Part shown: positions 1-7,488 of the stretch, in pieces | Numbering within the stretch: position 1 is the stretch's first letter | How the letters are laid out: each line of letters starts with the position of its first letter | Assembly: GCA_002392345.1 (NCBI GenBank) | Contig: DGGU01000007.1 | Span: 1 to 14,713, forward strand | Length of the DNA: 14,713 bases | Origin: Lachnospiraceae bacterium UBA3866 | Lineage (GTDB): Bacteria; Bacillota; Clostridia; Lachnospirales; Lachnospiraceae | Reading direction: 5' to 3' | Notes under the pieces: model-generated | What the model was told of the DNA's origin: nothing | The model's input: only the letters and a program-made list of their open reading frames with translations | Databases searched by the model: none | Program-made: the position numbers and the translations under genes

Positions 1-2
1 AT

Positions 3-152
3 GTATTAGCGAAATGTTATGGTGGTGATGTGACACGTAAGAAGAAACTTCTTGAAAAGCAGAAAGAAGGAAAGAAGAGGATGAAGCAATTTGGAGCGGT
101 GGAGATACCGCAATCGGCATTCATGGCGGTACTAAAACTCGATGCGGAGTAG
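3..152 (+). CDS. lepA: Elongation factor 4 (LepA), C-terminal fragment
   Basis: Only the last 49 codons are present; the gene enters from the left edge in frame 3. The reading begins VLAKCYGGDVTRKKKLLEKQ and continues through GKKRMKQFG to FMAVLKLD, which is the conserved lysine/arginine-rich tail of the ribosome-associated GTPase LepA/EF4. This tail contacts tRNA near the peptidyl-transferase centre and is diagnostic for the family. LepA helps ribosomes during initiation or under stress and is thought to remobilise stalled or back-translocated complexes. The stop codon at 150-152 lies 3 nt before the next reading frame, and the GGAG at 146-149 inside the last lepA codons is the likely ribosome binding site of that gene, so the two should be co-transcribed and translationally coupled. 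Confidence 0.95.
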   Translation, partial: VLAKCYGGDVTRKKKLLEKQKEGKKRMKQFGAVEIPQSAFMAVLKLDAE

Positions 153-155
153 TTT

Positions 156-1259
156 TTGCATATTATGAATATAGATAAAATAGTTAAAATTATTACAATG
201 CTAGTAATATCTTTATTAATTATCTCATGTAGCAATAATAAGGTTGACATCAAGGCGAGCGAAAAGCAGAAACTATACGTATATAACTGGGGAATCTACC
301 TTGATAGAGATGTGATAAAGAAGTTTGAAGATAAGTATGACTGCGAAGTGGTATATGATGAATTTGATACCAATGAAGAGATGTATGCAGTAGTATCTTC
401 AGGTGCAAGAGTCTATGATGTGCTTTGTCCTACAGATTATATGATTGAGAAGTTGATTAATCAAGGACTATTATATGAATACGATATAACAGAACTTTCA
501 AATTATGAAAATATAGATAAGAGAATGCTTAAGATTATATCATCATTTGATGAGAATAACACTTATGTAGTGCCATATGTTCACTCAACTCTTGGTATGA
601 TATACAATAAAACAGAACTTGATAGGATGGGCTTACCTTATCCTAAGAAATGGGCAGACATGTGGAATGAAGCTTATAAGGGCGAACTTCTTATGCAGGA
701 TGCTATGAGAGATCTTCTCATGGTTGGGCTTAAGAAAAATAATTTTTCTCTTAATTCATTGAACAAAGACGAACTCGATAAGGCAACTGATGACTTGATC
801 GCTCAGAAACCTCTTGTCAATGCCTATATGATAGATGACCTTCGCGACAAGATGGTTGGAGCAAGTGGAACTATTGCTGTCATGTATAGTGGTGAGGTTG
901 AGTATATAAAAGAAGAGGGTGCGCCTTATGAATACGAATACATCTTACCAGAAGAAGGTGTGAATTTTACTATAGATGCATGGGTTATACCTAAGAATGC
1001 GAGAAATGTAGACCTTGCAAAAAAGTGGATAGACTATATGCTAGATCCAGAGATTGCACTTATGAACTATGACTACATGCATTATGGTATAGCAAATCTT
1101 AAAACTATAGAATTAATACGAGAGAGAGATGGCGAAGAGGTTATAAATACAGAATCTATATTTCCAAATCTCGATGACATAGATAGATATGAACTATATA
1201 AAGATCTCGGAGATTTTGAAGCATATTATAATGAGTGCTTTAAAAAGATAAAATCGTAA
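156..1259 (+). CDS. PotD-like polyamine-binding lipoprotein (orphan ABC substrate-binding protein)
   Basis: Predicted 367-residue lipoprotein. A lysine-bearing start and hydrophobic helix end in the lipobox LIIS-C with Cys25 as the lipidation site, so the mature protein should sit on the outer face of the membrane. The mature part begins LYVYNWGIYL and contains CPTDYMIEKL, YSGEVEYI and DAWVIPKNA, typical of the spermidine/putrescine-binding PotD family (extracellular solute-binding family 1/8 fold). The length is normal for PotD. No potA, potB or potC lies within the window, which is unusual. Start choice: TTG at 156 has GGAG 6 nt upstream, whereas the ATG at 165 has it 15 nt upstream with no nearer site, so TTG is preferred; the ATG would only remove three residues. 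Polyamine binding is inferred from the family; ligand residues were not checked by alignment. Confidence 0.85.
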   Translation: MHIMNIDKIVKIITMLVISLLIISCSNNKVDIKASEKQKLYVYNWGIYLDRDVIKKFEDKYDCEVVYDEFDTNEEMYAVVSSGARVYDVLCPTDYMIEKLINQGLLYEYDITELSNYENIDKRMLKIISSFDENNTYVVPYVHSTLGMIYNKTELDRMGLPYPKKWADMWNEAYKGELLMQDAMRDLLMVGLKKNNFSLNSLNKDELDKATDDLIAQKPLVNAYMIDDLRDKMVGASGTIAVMYSGEVEYIKEEGAPYEYEYILPEEGVNFTIDAWVIPKNARNVDLAKKWIDYMLDPEIALMNYDYMHYGIANLKTIELIRERDGEEVINTESIFPNLDDIDRYELYKDLGDFEAYYNECFKKIKS

Positions 1260-1262
1260 ATG

Positions 1263-1290
1263 CTGACAATTATAATAACGATGTTATAAT
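1263..1290 (+). promoter_or_regulatory. Predicted sigma-A promoter for the SDR-trxB group
   Basis: The 55-bp gap after the PotD-like gene holds CTGACA (1263-1268) and a perfect TATAAT (1285-1290), separated by 16 bp. Transcription would start near 1297, just ahead of the AGGA at 1302-1305 that serves the ATG at 1315. This would let the SDR gene and the genes after it be expressed independently of lepA. Confidence 0.6.
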
Positions 1291-1314
1291 CAATTAATAG
1301 CAGGAAACCATTGG

Positions 1315-2007
1315 ATGTATACAGTTATAACAGGAGCAAGTAGGGGCATAGGTAAAGCCCTCGCATATAAGTTTGCAAGTCATAATTATGATTTGGTTTT
1401 GACTTGTGAGAAGAACATTGATTTATTGAACGAAGTAAAAAAAGATATTGAAGATAGATTTAATAGAAATGTCATAATAGTCAAAGGCGAATTGAATAGA
1501 GAAGATCTTCCTGATGATGTATATATACTAATTAATAATGCAGGTAAATGTGATTATAACTTACTTCAAGATACAAGTTATGAAAAATATAAAGAAGTGA
1601 TATATAGCAACCTTGATTATACTTTTCTTACATCAAAACTAGTAAGCGAAAAAATGATAAAAGCTAGGCAAGGCATCATAGTAAATATCTCTTCTATGTG
1701 GGGAATATTAGGTGCAACTATGGAGACTATATATTCGATGACTAAGGGTGGCATCAATGCATTTACTAAAGCGCTTGCGAAAGAATTAAAGGATTCAAAT
1801 GTAGATGTCATAGCATTTGCACTTGGTGCAGTAGATACTGATATGAATAATCACCTAAGCGGGTCTGAAAGAGAAGAGTTCGTAAAGACTCTTAATAATG
1901 GCCGTATGTGGACAGTAGATGAAATAGCTGATATAATATATGATGTGGTTTCAAACAAAAAGTATAATACCGGTGATATAATTGAATTAAACAACGGGTT
2001 AATATAG
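1315..2007 (+). CDS. SDR-family oxidoreductase, possibly EF-P 5-aminopentanone reductase (YmfI-like) or FabG-like
   Basis: A 230-residue classical short-chain dehydrogenase. The NAD(P)-binding motif TGASRGIG lies at residues 6-13, NNAG at 74-77, and the catalytic set is Ser126/Ser127, Tyr140 and Lys144 (YSMTK). The active-site stretch SSMWGILGATMETIYSMTKG closely resembles, from memory, that of Bacillus YmfI, which reduces the 5-aminopentanone group on elongation factor P; FabG ketoacyl-ACP reductases are the other close relatives. Next to the reading GAVDT the usual proline is replaced by leucine (LGAVDT). The ATG has AGGA 9 nt upstream. Only 8 bp separate it from trxB, whose SD overlaps this stop codon, so the two are coupled. 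The SDR assignment is firm; the EF-P role is an inference from motif similarity and an alignment would decide it. Confidence 0.85.
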   Translation: MYTVITGASRGIGKALAYKFASHNYDLVLTCEKNIDLLNEVKKDIEDRFNRNVIIVKGELNREDLPDDVYILINNAGKCDYNLLQDTSYEKYKEVIYSNLDYTFLTSKLVSEKMIKARQGIIVNISSMWGILGATMETIYSMTKGGINAFTKALAKELKDSNVDVIAFALGAVDTDMNNHLSGSEREEFVKTLNNGRMWTVDEIADIIYDVVSNKKYNTGDIIELNNGLI

Positions 2008-2015
2008 GAGCAAAC

Positions 2016-2936
2016 ATGTTATATGATGTAATTATAATTGGCGCTGGTCCAGCAGGTCTAACAGCAGGTATCTATGCAAAGAGAGCCTGCCTTAATACAC
2101 TTATATTGCAAGATAAATATTCTGTTGGAAGTCAGATATGTAACACTTATGAGGTTGCCAATTATCCAGGTTTCAACGGTGTCACTGGTCAAGAACTATA
2201 TGATAGTTTCAAAAAGCATGCTGACGAGTTAAATGTTCCAATTGTTAATGAAAAAGTCATTGAGATATCAGACGCAGATTTTAGCATAAAGAAAATAAAA
2301 ACAGCCGACAATCTCTATGAGACAAAAACTATAGTTTATGCTGCAGGTGCAAGTCCAAAGAAATATGGCTTTGAGGGCGAAGATCATTATGTAGGAAATG
2401 GTGTATCATATTGTGCGACTTGTGATGGAGCATTTTATAAGAATAAGATAGTAGCAGTAATTGGTGGTGGAGATGTAGCAGTCGAAGATGCTATCTTCAT
2501 GTCGAGAATTGCAAGTAAAGTATATCTTATAATGAGAAGAACTGAGATGAGAGCTACTAAGATTTTGCAAGAAGAAGTTAAAAAGCTTTCTAATGTCGAG
2601 ATACTTTATGAAGTACAAGTTGAGTCGATTATAGGTGACGATAAGGTTGAAGGCGCACTTATAAGAAGAAAGGGCGATGTAATCCCATCTGAAGTATCGC
2701 TTGATGCTATTTTTGTCGGGATTGGCATAGTTCCTGATACAGCACTTCTTAAAGGGAAGGTCGAGATGGATGGCGACTATATAATTGCGAATGAGAATTG
2801 TGCCACATCAACTAAAGGTATATATGTGGTTGGCGATGCAAGGAAGAAACAACTAAGGCAGGTTATAACAGCCTGTGCTGACGGGGCAAATGCGATCACA
2901 TCAATCCAAAAGTACCTAACGGAAAATAAAATATGA
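2016..2936 (+). CDS. trxB: Thioredoxin reductase (NADPH)
   Basis: A 306-residue cytosolic FAD flavoenzyme that transfers electrons from NADPH to thioredoxin. The FAD motif GAGPAG is at residues 9-14, the redox-active pair CATC is Cys133/Cys136, the second Rossmann motif GGGDVAVEDA starts at 150, and the C-terminal FAD-contacting segment reads GDARKKQLRQVITA. The NADPH phosphate-binding stretch reads MRRTEMRA instead of the common HRRxxFRA: the arginines are kept but the first His is Met. The length is standard for low-molecular-weight TrxR. The SD AGGAG overlaps the SDR stop codon. Its own stop overlaps the next start as ATGA. No thioredoxin gene is adjacent. Confidence 0.95.
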   Translation: MLYDVIIIGAGPAGLTAGIYAKRACLNTLILQDKYSVGSQICNTYEVANYPGFNGVTGQELYDSFKKHADELNVPIVNEKVIEISDADFSIKKIKTADNLYETKTIVYAAGASPKKYGFEGEDHYVGNGVSYCATCDGAFYKNKIVAVIGGGDVAVEDAIFMSRIASKVYLIMRRTEMRATKILQEEVKKLSNVEILYEVQVESIIGDDKVEGALIRRKGDVIPSEVSLDAIFVGIGIVPDTALLKGKVEMDGDYIIANENCATSTKGIYVVGDARKKQLRQVITACADGANAITSIQKYLTENKI

Positions 2937-3253
2937 TAAAAGAGTACTATATTTATATTATAGAATGTGCCAATGGCTCGCTTTATACAGGTATTACAAC
3001 TGACCTTGATAGAAGAATAGAAGAACACAAAAAGAAAAAGCAGGGCGCAAAATATACAAAGGCTTTCAAAGTTAAAACTATAAGAGCTGCATGGAAGACC
3101 AGAAAGATAATTGAAGCAAAAAGCCTTGCAGCAAAGTTGGAATATCAGATAAAAAAACTTAAAAGAACACTAAAATTAGAACTTATAGAAGATAAAAAGG
3201 CATTTAGAAAGATTTTTCCGGAATTTGTAGAATTTAGTAGAGTAAAAGTATAA
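2933..3253 (+). CDS. GIY-YIG domain protein, UPF0213/YhbQ-like
   Basis: A 106-residue single-domain protein. The opening YYIYIIECANGSLYTGITTD matches the two-strand GIY...YTG signature of the GIY-YIG nuclease fold. It is followed by Arg27 (catalytic position), His32 and the metal-ligand glutamate in KLEYQIKKL (Glu70). Small stand-alone members of this kind form the UPF0213 family; their role is unsettled and a DNA repair or nuclease function is only suspected. The C-terminus is about 25 residues longer than the minimal domain and very basic. The ATG overlaps the trxB stop by 4 nt (ATGA), so translation is coupled to trxB. Confidence 0.85.
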   Translation: MIKEYYIYIIECANGSLYTGITTDLDRRIEEHKKKKQGAKYTKAFKVKTIRAAWKTRKIIEAKSLAAKLEYQIKKLKRTLKLELIEDKKAFRKIFPEFVEFSRVKV

Positions 3254-3271
3254 TATAATTTAGGAGTAGAT

Positions 3272-4258
3272 ATGCACAGATACTTAAGAGCAGTAGGATT
3301 CAGTGAATTTGAAAGAAAGGCACAACTTGATGAGTTTTTCGATGAGCATCTAAAGAACGAAAATCTTATAAGCACCTATATAACAGGTGATATGAGACTT
3401 TGCGGACAGTATAATATTAATGTTTGTAGTAATGCGGGCATCTCTGTCATAGGAGAGCAAGAAAAAAATGCTCTTGCAAAGATTGATTTCTATTATCCTT
3501 ATATCAAGGGTTATGATTATACACTTATAGAAGAGTGCACTATCGAGCGACATAGTGATAAGGAATCTTATGCAGGTATAATCGATGATTATAGGATGGG
3601 CATAGCTCTTATATTTTACTTGACAAACGGCAATGTATATAATAGTCTGCTTAAAAAATATAAGATTAGTGATATTAAAATTGATAGGATATTCTTATCT
3701 GCTTTATCTATAGAAGGTAGGGTTATACTTCCTGTGGATAATAAAAGGAAAAATGTCAATGAATTTGCTGATAAGAAGAGGCTAAATACTGAGTTTAGAG
3801 ACGACTATGAGAATGATATAGATTTTGATGATAAGCCAATAAGTGAAAGGCTCATAGAAAACATAGATGATTTTTCAGATGGCATCGATAAAAAGGACAT
3901 AAGCATCGGCATAGGCATCAAGATACCAAGCAATGTAGTAGGTGCACAAGAGATGAGGCTTAAGAATGAAGACCTATATTCTATAGTAGAGACAAGCCTT
4001 GTACCTCATGGCATAGAGTGTGATAAGTATCAGATAGTCGCTGAAATCTTGAGTGTCACTGAAAAGACTAACATGTACACTAACGAAAAGTTATATGAGA
4101 TGAGAGTGTCAACTATGGGATTACAATTTAATCTCATGATCAATGAGAAAGATCTTGATGGCGAACCACTACCTGGTAGAAGATTTAGAGGAGTTATCTG
4201 GCTTCTTGGCGAGATTGAATTTTTGACAAAATATGAAGAGCAAAAACAGACGAAATAA
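3272..4258 (+). CDS. DUF3881 family protein of unknown function
   Basis: A 328-residue soluble protein with no signal peptide or membrane segment. The N-terminus MHRYLRAVGFSEF and the central stretch RMGIALIFYLTNGN match my recollection of the DUF3881 family, found mainly in Lachnospiraceae and without known function. Residues about 160-215 are an acidic, low-complexity linker rich in Asp/Glu/Lys that separates an N-terminal domain from a C-terminal beta-rich domain (VAEILSVTEKTN ... RFRGVIWLLG). TAGGAG lies 5 nt before the ATG. It follows the GIY-YIG gene by 18 bp and is the last gene of the rightward run. Its final 65 bp also encode the C-terminus of the DUF1461 protein on the other strand, and no terminator is visible at its end. 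Confidence 0.7.
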   Translation: MHRYLRAVGFSEFERKAQLDEFFDEHLKNENLISTYITGDMRLCGQYNINVCSNAGISVIGEQEKNALAKIDFYYPYIKGYDYTLIEECTIERHSDKESYAGIIDDYRMGIALIFYLTNGNVYNSLLKKYKISDIKIDRIFLSALSIEGRVILPVDNKRKNVNEFADKKRLNTEFRDDYENDIDFDDKPISERLIENIDDFSDGIDKKDISIGIGIKIPSNVVGAQEMRLKNEDLYSIVETSLVPHGIECDKYQIVAEILSVTEKTNMYTNEKLYEMRVSTMGLQFNLMINEKDLDGEPLPGRRFRGVIWLLGEIEFLTKYEEQKQTK

Positions 4259-4904
4259 GAAGGACAAGCATAAGTATAACTATTCTGAAACCATAGGTCA
4301 TAAATATCTTTTCTGGAAGTAGACAGATGATATAATCTTCGCTTGGATCAAGTAGCCATAGATCATTAGTGAAGAGCACATGATGAAAGTGCACAAAAAA
4401 TGCATCAAAGTTAGTAGCTGCATATATGAATATAATAGTGATTAGGCTTGCAATGATTAATATGACTTTATAATATATGTTTTTGAGCATGGTTAGAAAG
4501 TTCTTATAGTTTATCATCTTGAATGCTGAGATAAAACAGAAAAGTATTGACACATAATATGCTTTGGATAATGTTACGATTATATTTCTGACATCGCCCA
4601 TGTGGATTTTGGAGCGGACACTATAAAAATCTGTGAGGACTCCGTTGATCGTTACCTTAGTTTCTAGAAACTGCAAACTTCCCTTTATATATTGCATTAG
4701 TTCGCTCGCTATTAGTTTTATATCATCAAAGGACAAAGTGAAAGGAAGATTCTCGTAAGTCTTATTAGCTATTATAAGTTTATATAGACCATCTTTATCA
4801 AGAAAACAAGCAAAATAAAAAGATGTATACAATAGAAAATATATAAAGCATATTGAAAATATAGAAAAATGAATTTTATTAAATCTATTACTATAAGTAT
4901 CCAT
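4194..4904 (-). CDS. DUF1461 / TIGR01906 family integral membrane protein
   Basis: A 236-residue membrane protein of unknown function. Hydrophobic helices lie at about 13-34, 115-131, 147-164 and 203-226. The conserved extracytoplasmic motif FHHVLFTNDLWLLDP (173-187), followed by DYIICLLPE, and the HMGDVR motif near 101-106 are typical of the DUF1461/TIGR01906 family. Start choice: the in-frame ATG at 4919 has no SD, while the ATG at 4904 has GGAG 9 nt upstream, so 4904 is preferred. A good promoter sits inside the first codons of the divergent lipoprotein gene. The 3' end overlaps the DUF3881 gene tail-to-tail by 65 bp, so it is squeezed between + strand genes on both sides. Confidence 0.85.
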   Translation of the reverse strand: MDTYSNRFNKIHFSIFSICFIYFLLYTSFYFACFLDKDGLYKLIIANKTYENLPFTLSFDDIKLIASELMQYIKGSLQFLETKVTINGVLTDFYSVRSKIHMGDVRNIIVTLSKAYYVSILFCFISAFKMINYKNFLTMLKNIYYKVILIIASLITIIFIYAATNFDAFFVHFHHVLFTNDLWLLDPSEDYIICLLPEKIFMTYGFRIVILMLVLLISSVFALHILSKIQSRQEAR

Positions 4905-4913
4905 AATATCAAA

Positions 4914-4924
4914 CTCCATGGAGG
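4914..4924. promoter_or_regulatory. Palindromic double Shine-Dalgarno between divergent genes
   Basis: The perfect palindrome CTCCATGGAG (4914-4923) carries a ribosome binding site on each strand. GGAGG (4920-4924) lies 7 nt before the + strand ATG at 4932, and GGAG (complement of 4914-4917) lies 9 nt before the - strand ATG at 4904. The two coding starts are only 27 bp apart, so each 5' leader must be antisense to the other gene's coding start. Confidence 0.75.
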
Positions 4925-4931
4925 TTTTAAA

Positions 4932-5993
4932 ATGAGCATAAATGTATTCAAAAGATGTATAGTAACAATATTATCAGTCATTACTATTTTATCTTTATTT
5001 GCTTGTTCAGTCAATACTAATAATAAGACAATAGTTACAGAGACAAGTGCGGCGGCGACGGCAGATAGTTATAATGCGACTGCTCCAAGAAATGCTGTAG
5101 CTAAAAAACAGGCTTCTAATGATATGGGAATGGTAGAAGAGGCTCTTTCCTATGTTACTGGCACAGGAAATAGTGGTGTTTCAAATGATAAAAAGATTGT
5201 GAAGACAGTTGATATCTATGCTGAGACGAAGACGTTTGAAGAATCGTTAAAACTCTTTAGACAATATGTAGAAAAATATAATGGAACCATAGATAATTCT
5301 TATGTTGACACTGGAACCACTGGTTATGCCTATGCTAAAAATGCTTATTTTGCTATTCGTGTACCAGCAGACAAACTTGATTCTTTTTTGAACACTGTAG
5401 GTGAAAATCTTAATGTGACATATAAAAATGAAAACACTCGTGATGTGACAGAAGAGTATGATGATACTGAAGCGAGGATAAAAACCTTAAAGATCGAAGA
5501 AGAGAAACTCAATGAGCTCATGACCAAAGCAAAAAATGTTGAAGACATGATACTTATAGAAGATAAATTGTCTGAGATTAGATCTGAACTTGAAAGTATA
5601 ACAAGGAAAATGAAGAAACTTGATAGAGATGTGGCGTATTCTACAGTTAATGTGTATATAACTGAAGTAAAAGATCTCACTGAAGTTAAAGAAGAACCTG
5701 ATGATTATTCTTTTGAAGGCATAATGAAGCTTATTAAGAAGAATTACGAAGATACGAAAGCATTCTTGATTAAAGAGGGAGTGGCTATAATCACTCATCT
5801 ACCTGCGATTATAGCAGCACTTATTGGTTTACTTATCGTACTTATTATAGCTGCTATATATAGGGCTATCGTTGGTGCTATAAGAGGTGATAAAAAAGAA
5901 GAAGGTAACGAGAAAAATAAAGAAGAAGATAATGGGGAAAATAAGGAAAAAGATGCTGATGATGTAGAAGTTGAGTTCTATGAAGAAAAATAA
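4932..5993 (+). CDS. DUF4349 lipoprotein with C-terminal membrane anchor
   Basis: A 353-residue predicted lipoprotein. The signal helix ends in the lipobox LSLFA-C with Cys25, followed by a Ser/Thr/Ala-rich linker. The DUF4349 region (about 87-250) contains the paired beta-alpha segments IVKTVDIYAETKTFEESL and FAIRVPADKLDSFL, then VTEEYDDTEARIKTLKIEE, which starts a long coiled coil (about 175-232). A hydrophobic helix at about 285-310 is followed by a Glu/Lys/Asn-rich cytoplasmic tail. DUF4349 proteins are envelope proteins of unknown function. Start choice: a longer frame opens at 4869, but only the ATG at 4932 has a strong SD (GGAGG, 7 nt spacer) and directly precedes a proper signal peptide. 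No convincing promoter was found close upstream, so transcription may come from within or before the DUF1461 gene. Confidence 0.85.
   Translation: MSINVFKRCIVTILSVITILSLFACSVNTNNKTIVTETSAAATADSYNATAPRNAVAKKQASNDMGMVEEALSYVTGTGNSGVSNDKKIVKTVDIYAETKTFEESLKLFRQYVEKYNGTIDNSYVDTGTTGYAYAKNAYFAIRVPADKLDSFLNTVGENLNVTYKNENTRDVTEEYDDTEARIKTLKIEEEKLNELMTKAKNVEDMILIEDKLSEIRSELESITRKMKKLDRDVAYSTVNVYITEVKDLTEVKEEPDDYSFEGIMKLIKKNYEDTKAFLIKEGVAIITHLPAIIAALIGLLIVLIIAAIYRAIVGAIRGDKKEEGNEKNKEEDNGENKEKDADDVEVEFYEEK
4986..5014 (-). promoter_or_regulatory. Predicted promoter for the DUF1461 gene, inside the divergent lipoprotein gene
   Basis: Read on the - strand, TTGACT (5014-5009) and TAAAAT (4991-4986) are 17 bp apart. 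The start would be near 4979, giving a leader of about 75 nt to the ATG at 4904. The whole promoter lies within the signal-peptide codons of the DUF4349 lipoprotein, so the leader is antisense to the start of that gene. Confidence 0.5.
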
Positions 5994-6007
5994 TAGAGAT
6001 CTATAGT

Positions 6008-6934
6008 TTAATCTATAAGAAGTTTCATATCGGAAGGAATCCTCGCGTCAAAGCGGAGGATTTCTTTAGTTACAGGGTGGAGAAGTATAAGCTCACTTGA
6101 ATGAAGAGCCTGTCTGTTAATAAGAGAATAGTCAGGGTTATATAAGAAGTCGCCTATTATTGGATAGTTTATATGTTTCATATGTACTCTTATCTGATGA
6201 GTTCTGCCTGTGAGAAGTATAAACTTACATAAGGATATATTGTATTTTTTATAATATTTTAGACCAAAAACCTTAGTGACTGCAGGTTCGCCGTCGAGTG
6301 CAACGATTCTCTCTATAGTAGAATCATTTTTTCTTTTTATAGGAGAATTGATAACCATCTGAAGGTCTGTGATATTCTCAAAGCCGTTGAGGTCTTTAAG
6401 TTTTGGGTCAACTTTAATGGCATCGTAGATATTGCCTTTACACAATCCAAGATAAGTTCTTTTTACGAGATTTTTAGCGATACCCATAGAGAAAAATGAT
6501 GCGGAAAACTTGTTTTTAGCGATCAGACATACGCCACTTGTATCTCTATCTAGTCTTGTGATAGGCCTATATACAAAGTTTCGATCGCTAAAGTGAGCCG
6601 CCAAGGCATTGCCAAGGGTGTTAAGATGATTACCTTGAGATGGGTGTATAGGCATATCGGCTGGCTTGTTGATGATGATCATATCTTCATCTTCGAAGAT
6701 AATCTCATATTTTAATTTATCGTTTGGCTCTATATCTGATTTTTCATCTTCGATTATCTCTATTGTTACATCTTCACCCTCTGATAATATGTGAAACATA
6801 TCAAGACCTTGGGTCTGTTTTATGTGTTTTATTAGGTCTTGTGAGAAACCTTGATATGTTAAAAAATCCTTTAGATATTTACCATCAAAGGATTTTGGGA
6901 TTACGTAATTTAGTTTTCTTAAGTTATCTGACAT
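6008..6934 (-). CDS. RluA-family RNA pseudouridine synthase
   Basis: A 308-residue cytosolic enzyme converting uridine to pseudouridine in rRNA or tRNA. The catalytic motif is RLDRDTSG at 127-134, with Asp129 the expected nucleophile. A threonine stands before it (ITRLD) where RluD has histidine, a variation I believe also occurs in clostridial members. Supporting motifs are INKPADMPIHPS (88-99) and LLTGRTHQIRVHM. The first 60 residues resemble a short S4-like RNA-binding segment. The exact target site cannot be told from the sequence. The start codon overlaps the end of rfbC by 11 bp and has no good SD, so translation is probably coupled to rfbC. It is the last gene of the leftward operon and runs convergently to the DUF4349 gene with only 14 bp between stops. 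Confidence 0.9.
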   Translation of the reverse strand: MSDNLRKLNYVIPKSFDGKYLKDFLTYQGFSQDLIKHIKQTQGLDMFHILSEGEDVTIEIIEDEKSDIEPNDKLKYEIIFEDEDMIIINKPADMPIHPSQGNHLNTLGNALAAHFSDRNFVYRPITRLDRDTSGVCLIAKNKFSASFFSMGIAKNLVKRTYLGLCKGNIYDAIKVDPKLKDLNGFENITDLQMVINSPIKRKNDSTIERIVALDGEPAVTKVFGLKYYKKYNISLCKFILLTGRTHQIRVHMKHINYPIIGDFLYNPDYSLINRQALHSSELILLHPVTKEILRFDARIPSDMKLLID

Positions 6935-7478
6935 CTTTAAAATACGGATGCTTTGTATCTTTGTCTGAAAGTAAGATCTTAAAATCAGGGTCGTCAGGGA
7001 TAGGCCATTTTATATTGATATCTGGGTCGTCATACATTATGCCACCTTCATCATTTGGGTGGTAGAAATCTGATACCTTGTAAGTAAAAATAGCAGTATC
7101 AGAAAGTACTAAGAATCCATGTGCGAAGTTTTTTGGTATGTAGAACATAGTGTTGTTGTCTTCCGTAAGCTCTACTCCGTAGTATTTTCCGTAAGTTGGA
7201 GAGCCCTTCCTTATATCTACTGCCACATCATAGACTTTGCCTTTAAAGCAGCGAACTAACTTACTTTGTGGGTAATTAATCTGGAAGTGAAGTCCGCGAA
7301 GGACACCTTTTGAACTCATTGATTGATTATCCTGAACAAATTCTTCTGTGATCCCCATCTTAATAAAATCATTTTTGTTGTAAGCTTCAAAAAAATATCC
7401 ACGAGCATCGATGAATGGCTCGAATTTTATGACCTTTAAATCTTTAATTCCAGTTTCAATTACATTAAATCTTCCCAT
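6924..7478 (-). CDS. rfbC: dTDP-4-dehydrorhamnose 3,5-epimerase (RmlC/RfbC)
   Basis: A 184-residue cupin enzyme that epimerises dTDP-4-keto-6-deoxyglucose to dTDP-4-keto-L-rhamnose in dTDP-rhamnose synthesis. Visible motifs are DARGYFFEAY (24-33), VLRGLHFQ with the catalytic base His64, QSKLVR with Lys73, FAHGF with His120, and the catalytic acid Tyr133 in FTYK. The length is normal and all key residues are present, so it should be active. The other rhamnose genes (rmlA, rmlB, rmlD) are not in the window, so it is separated from its pathway. AAAGGA lies just 4 nt upstream of the ATG. It sits 39 bp downstream of the activase gene, with a small palindromic repeat in the gap, and overlaps the pseudouridine synthase gene by 11 bp. 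Confidence 0.95.
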   Translation of the reverse strand: MGRFNVIETGIKDLKVIKFEPFIDARGYFFEAYNKNDFIKMGITEEFVQDNQSMSSKGVLRGLHFQINYPQSKLVRCFKGKVYDVAVDIRKGSPTYGKYYGVELTEDNNTMFYIPKNFAHGFLVLSDTAIFTYKVSDFYHPNDEGGIMYDDPDINIKWPIPDDPDFKILLSDKDTKHPYFKDVR

Positions 7479-7488
7479 ATTATCCTTT

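Noticed and set aside
4869..4931. Upstream extension of the DUF4349 lipoprotein frame (start at 4869)
   Set aside because: The extension has no SD, overlaps the start of the DUF1461 gene and would put extra residues before a proper lipoprotein signal peptide. The ATG at 4932 has GGAGG at 7 nt.
4772..5014. 80-codon - strand frame over the DUF1461/DUF4349 junction
   Set aside because: It overlaps both supported genes in another frame and has no SD; its hydrophobicity is a by-product of AT-rich sequence.
5994..6010. Possible bidirectional terminator between the DUF4349 and pseudouridine synthase genes
   Set aside because: ATAG-agat-CTAT has only a 4-bp AT-rich stem, too weak to call a terminator.
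6724..7065. 113-codon + strand frame across the rfbC and pseudouridine synthase junction
   Set aside because: It is a shadow antisense to two well-supported genes with intact motifs, and its product resembles no known family.
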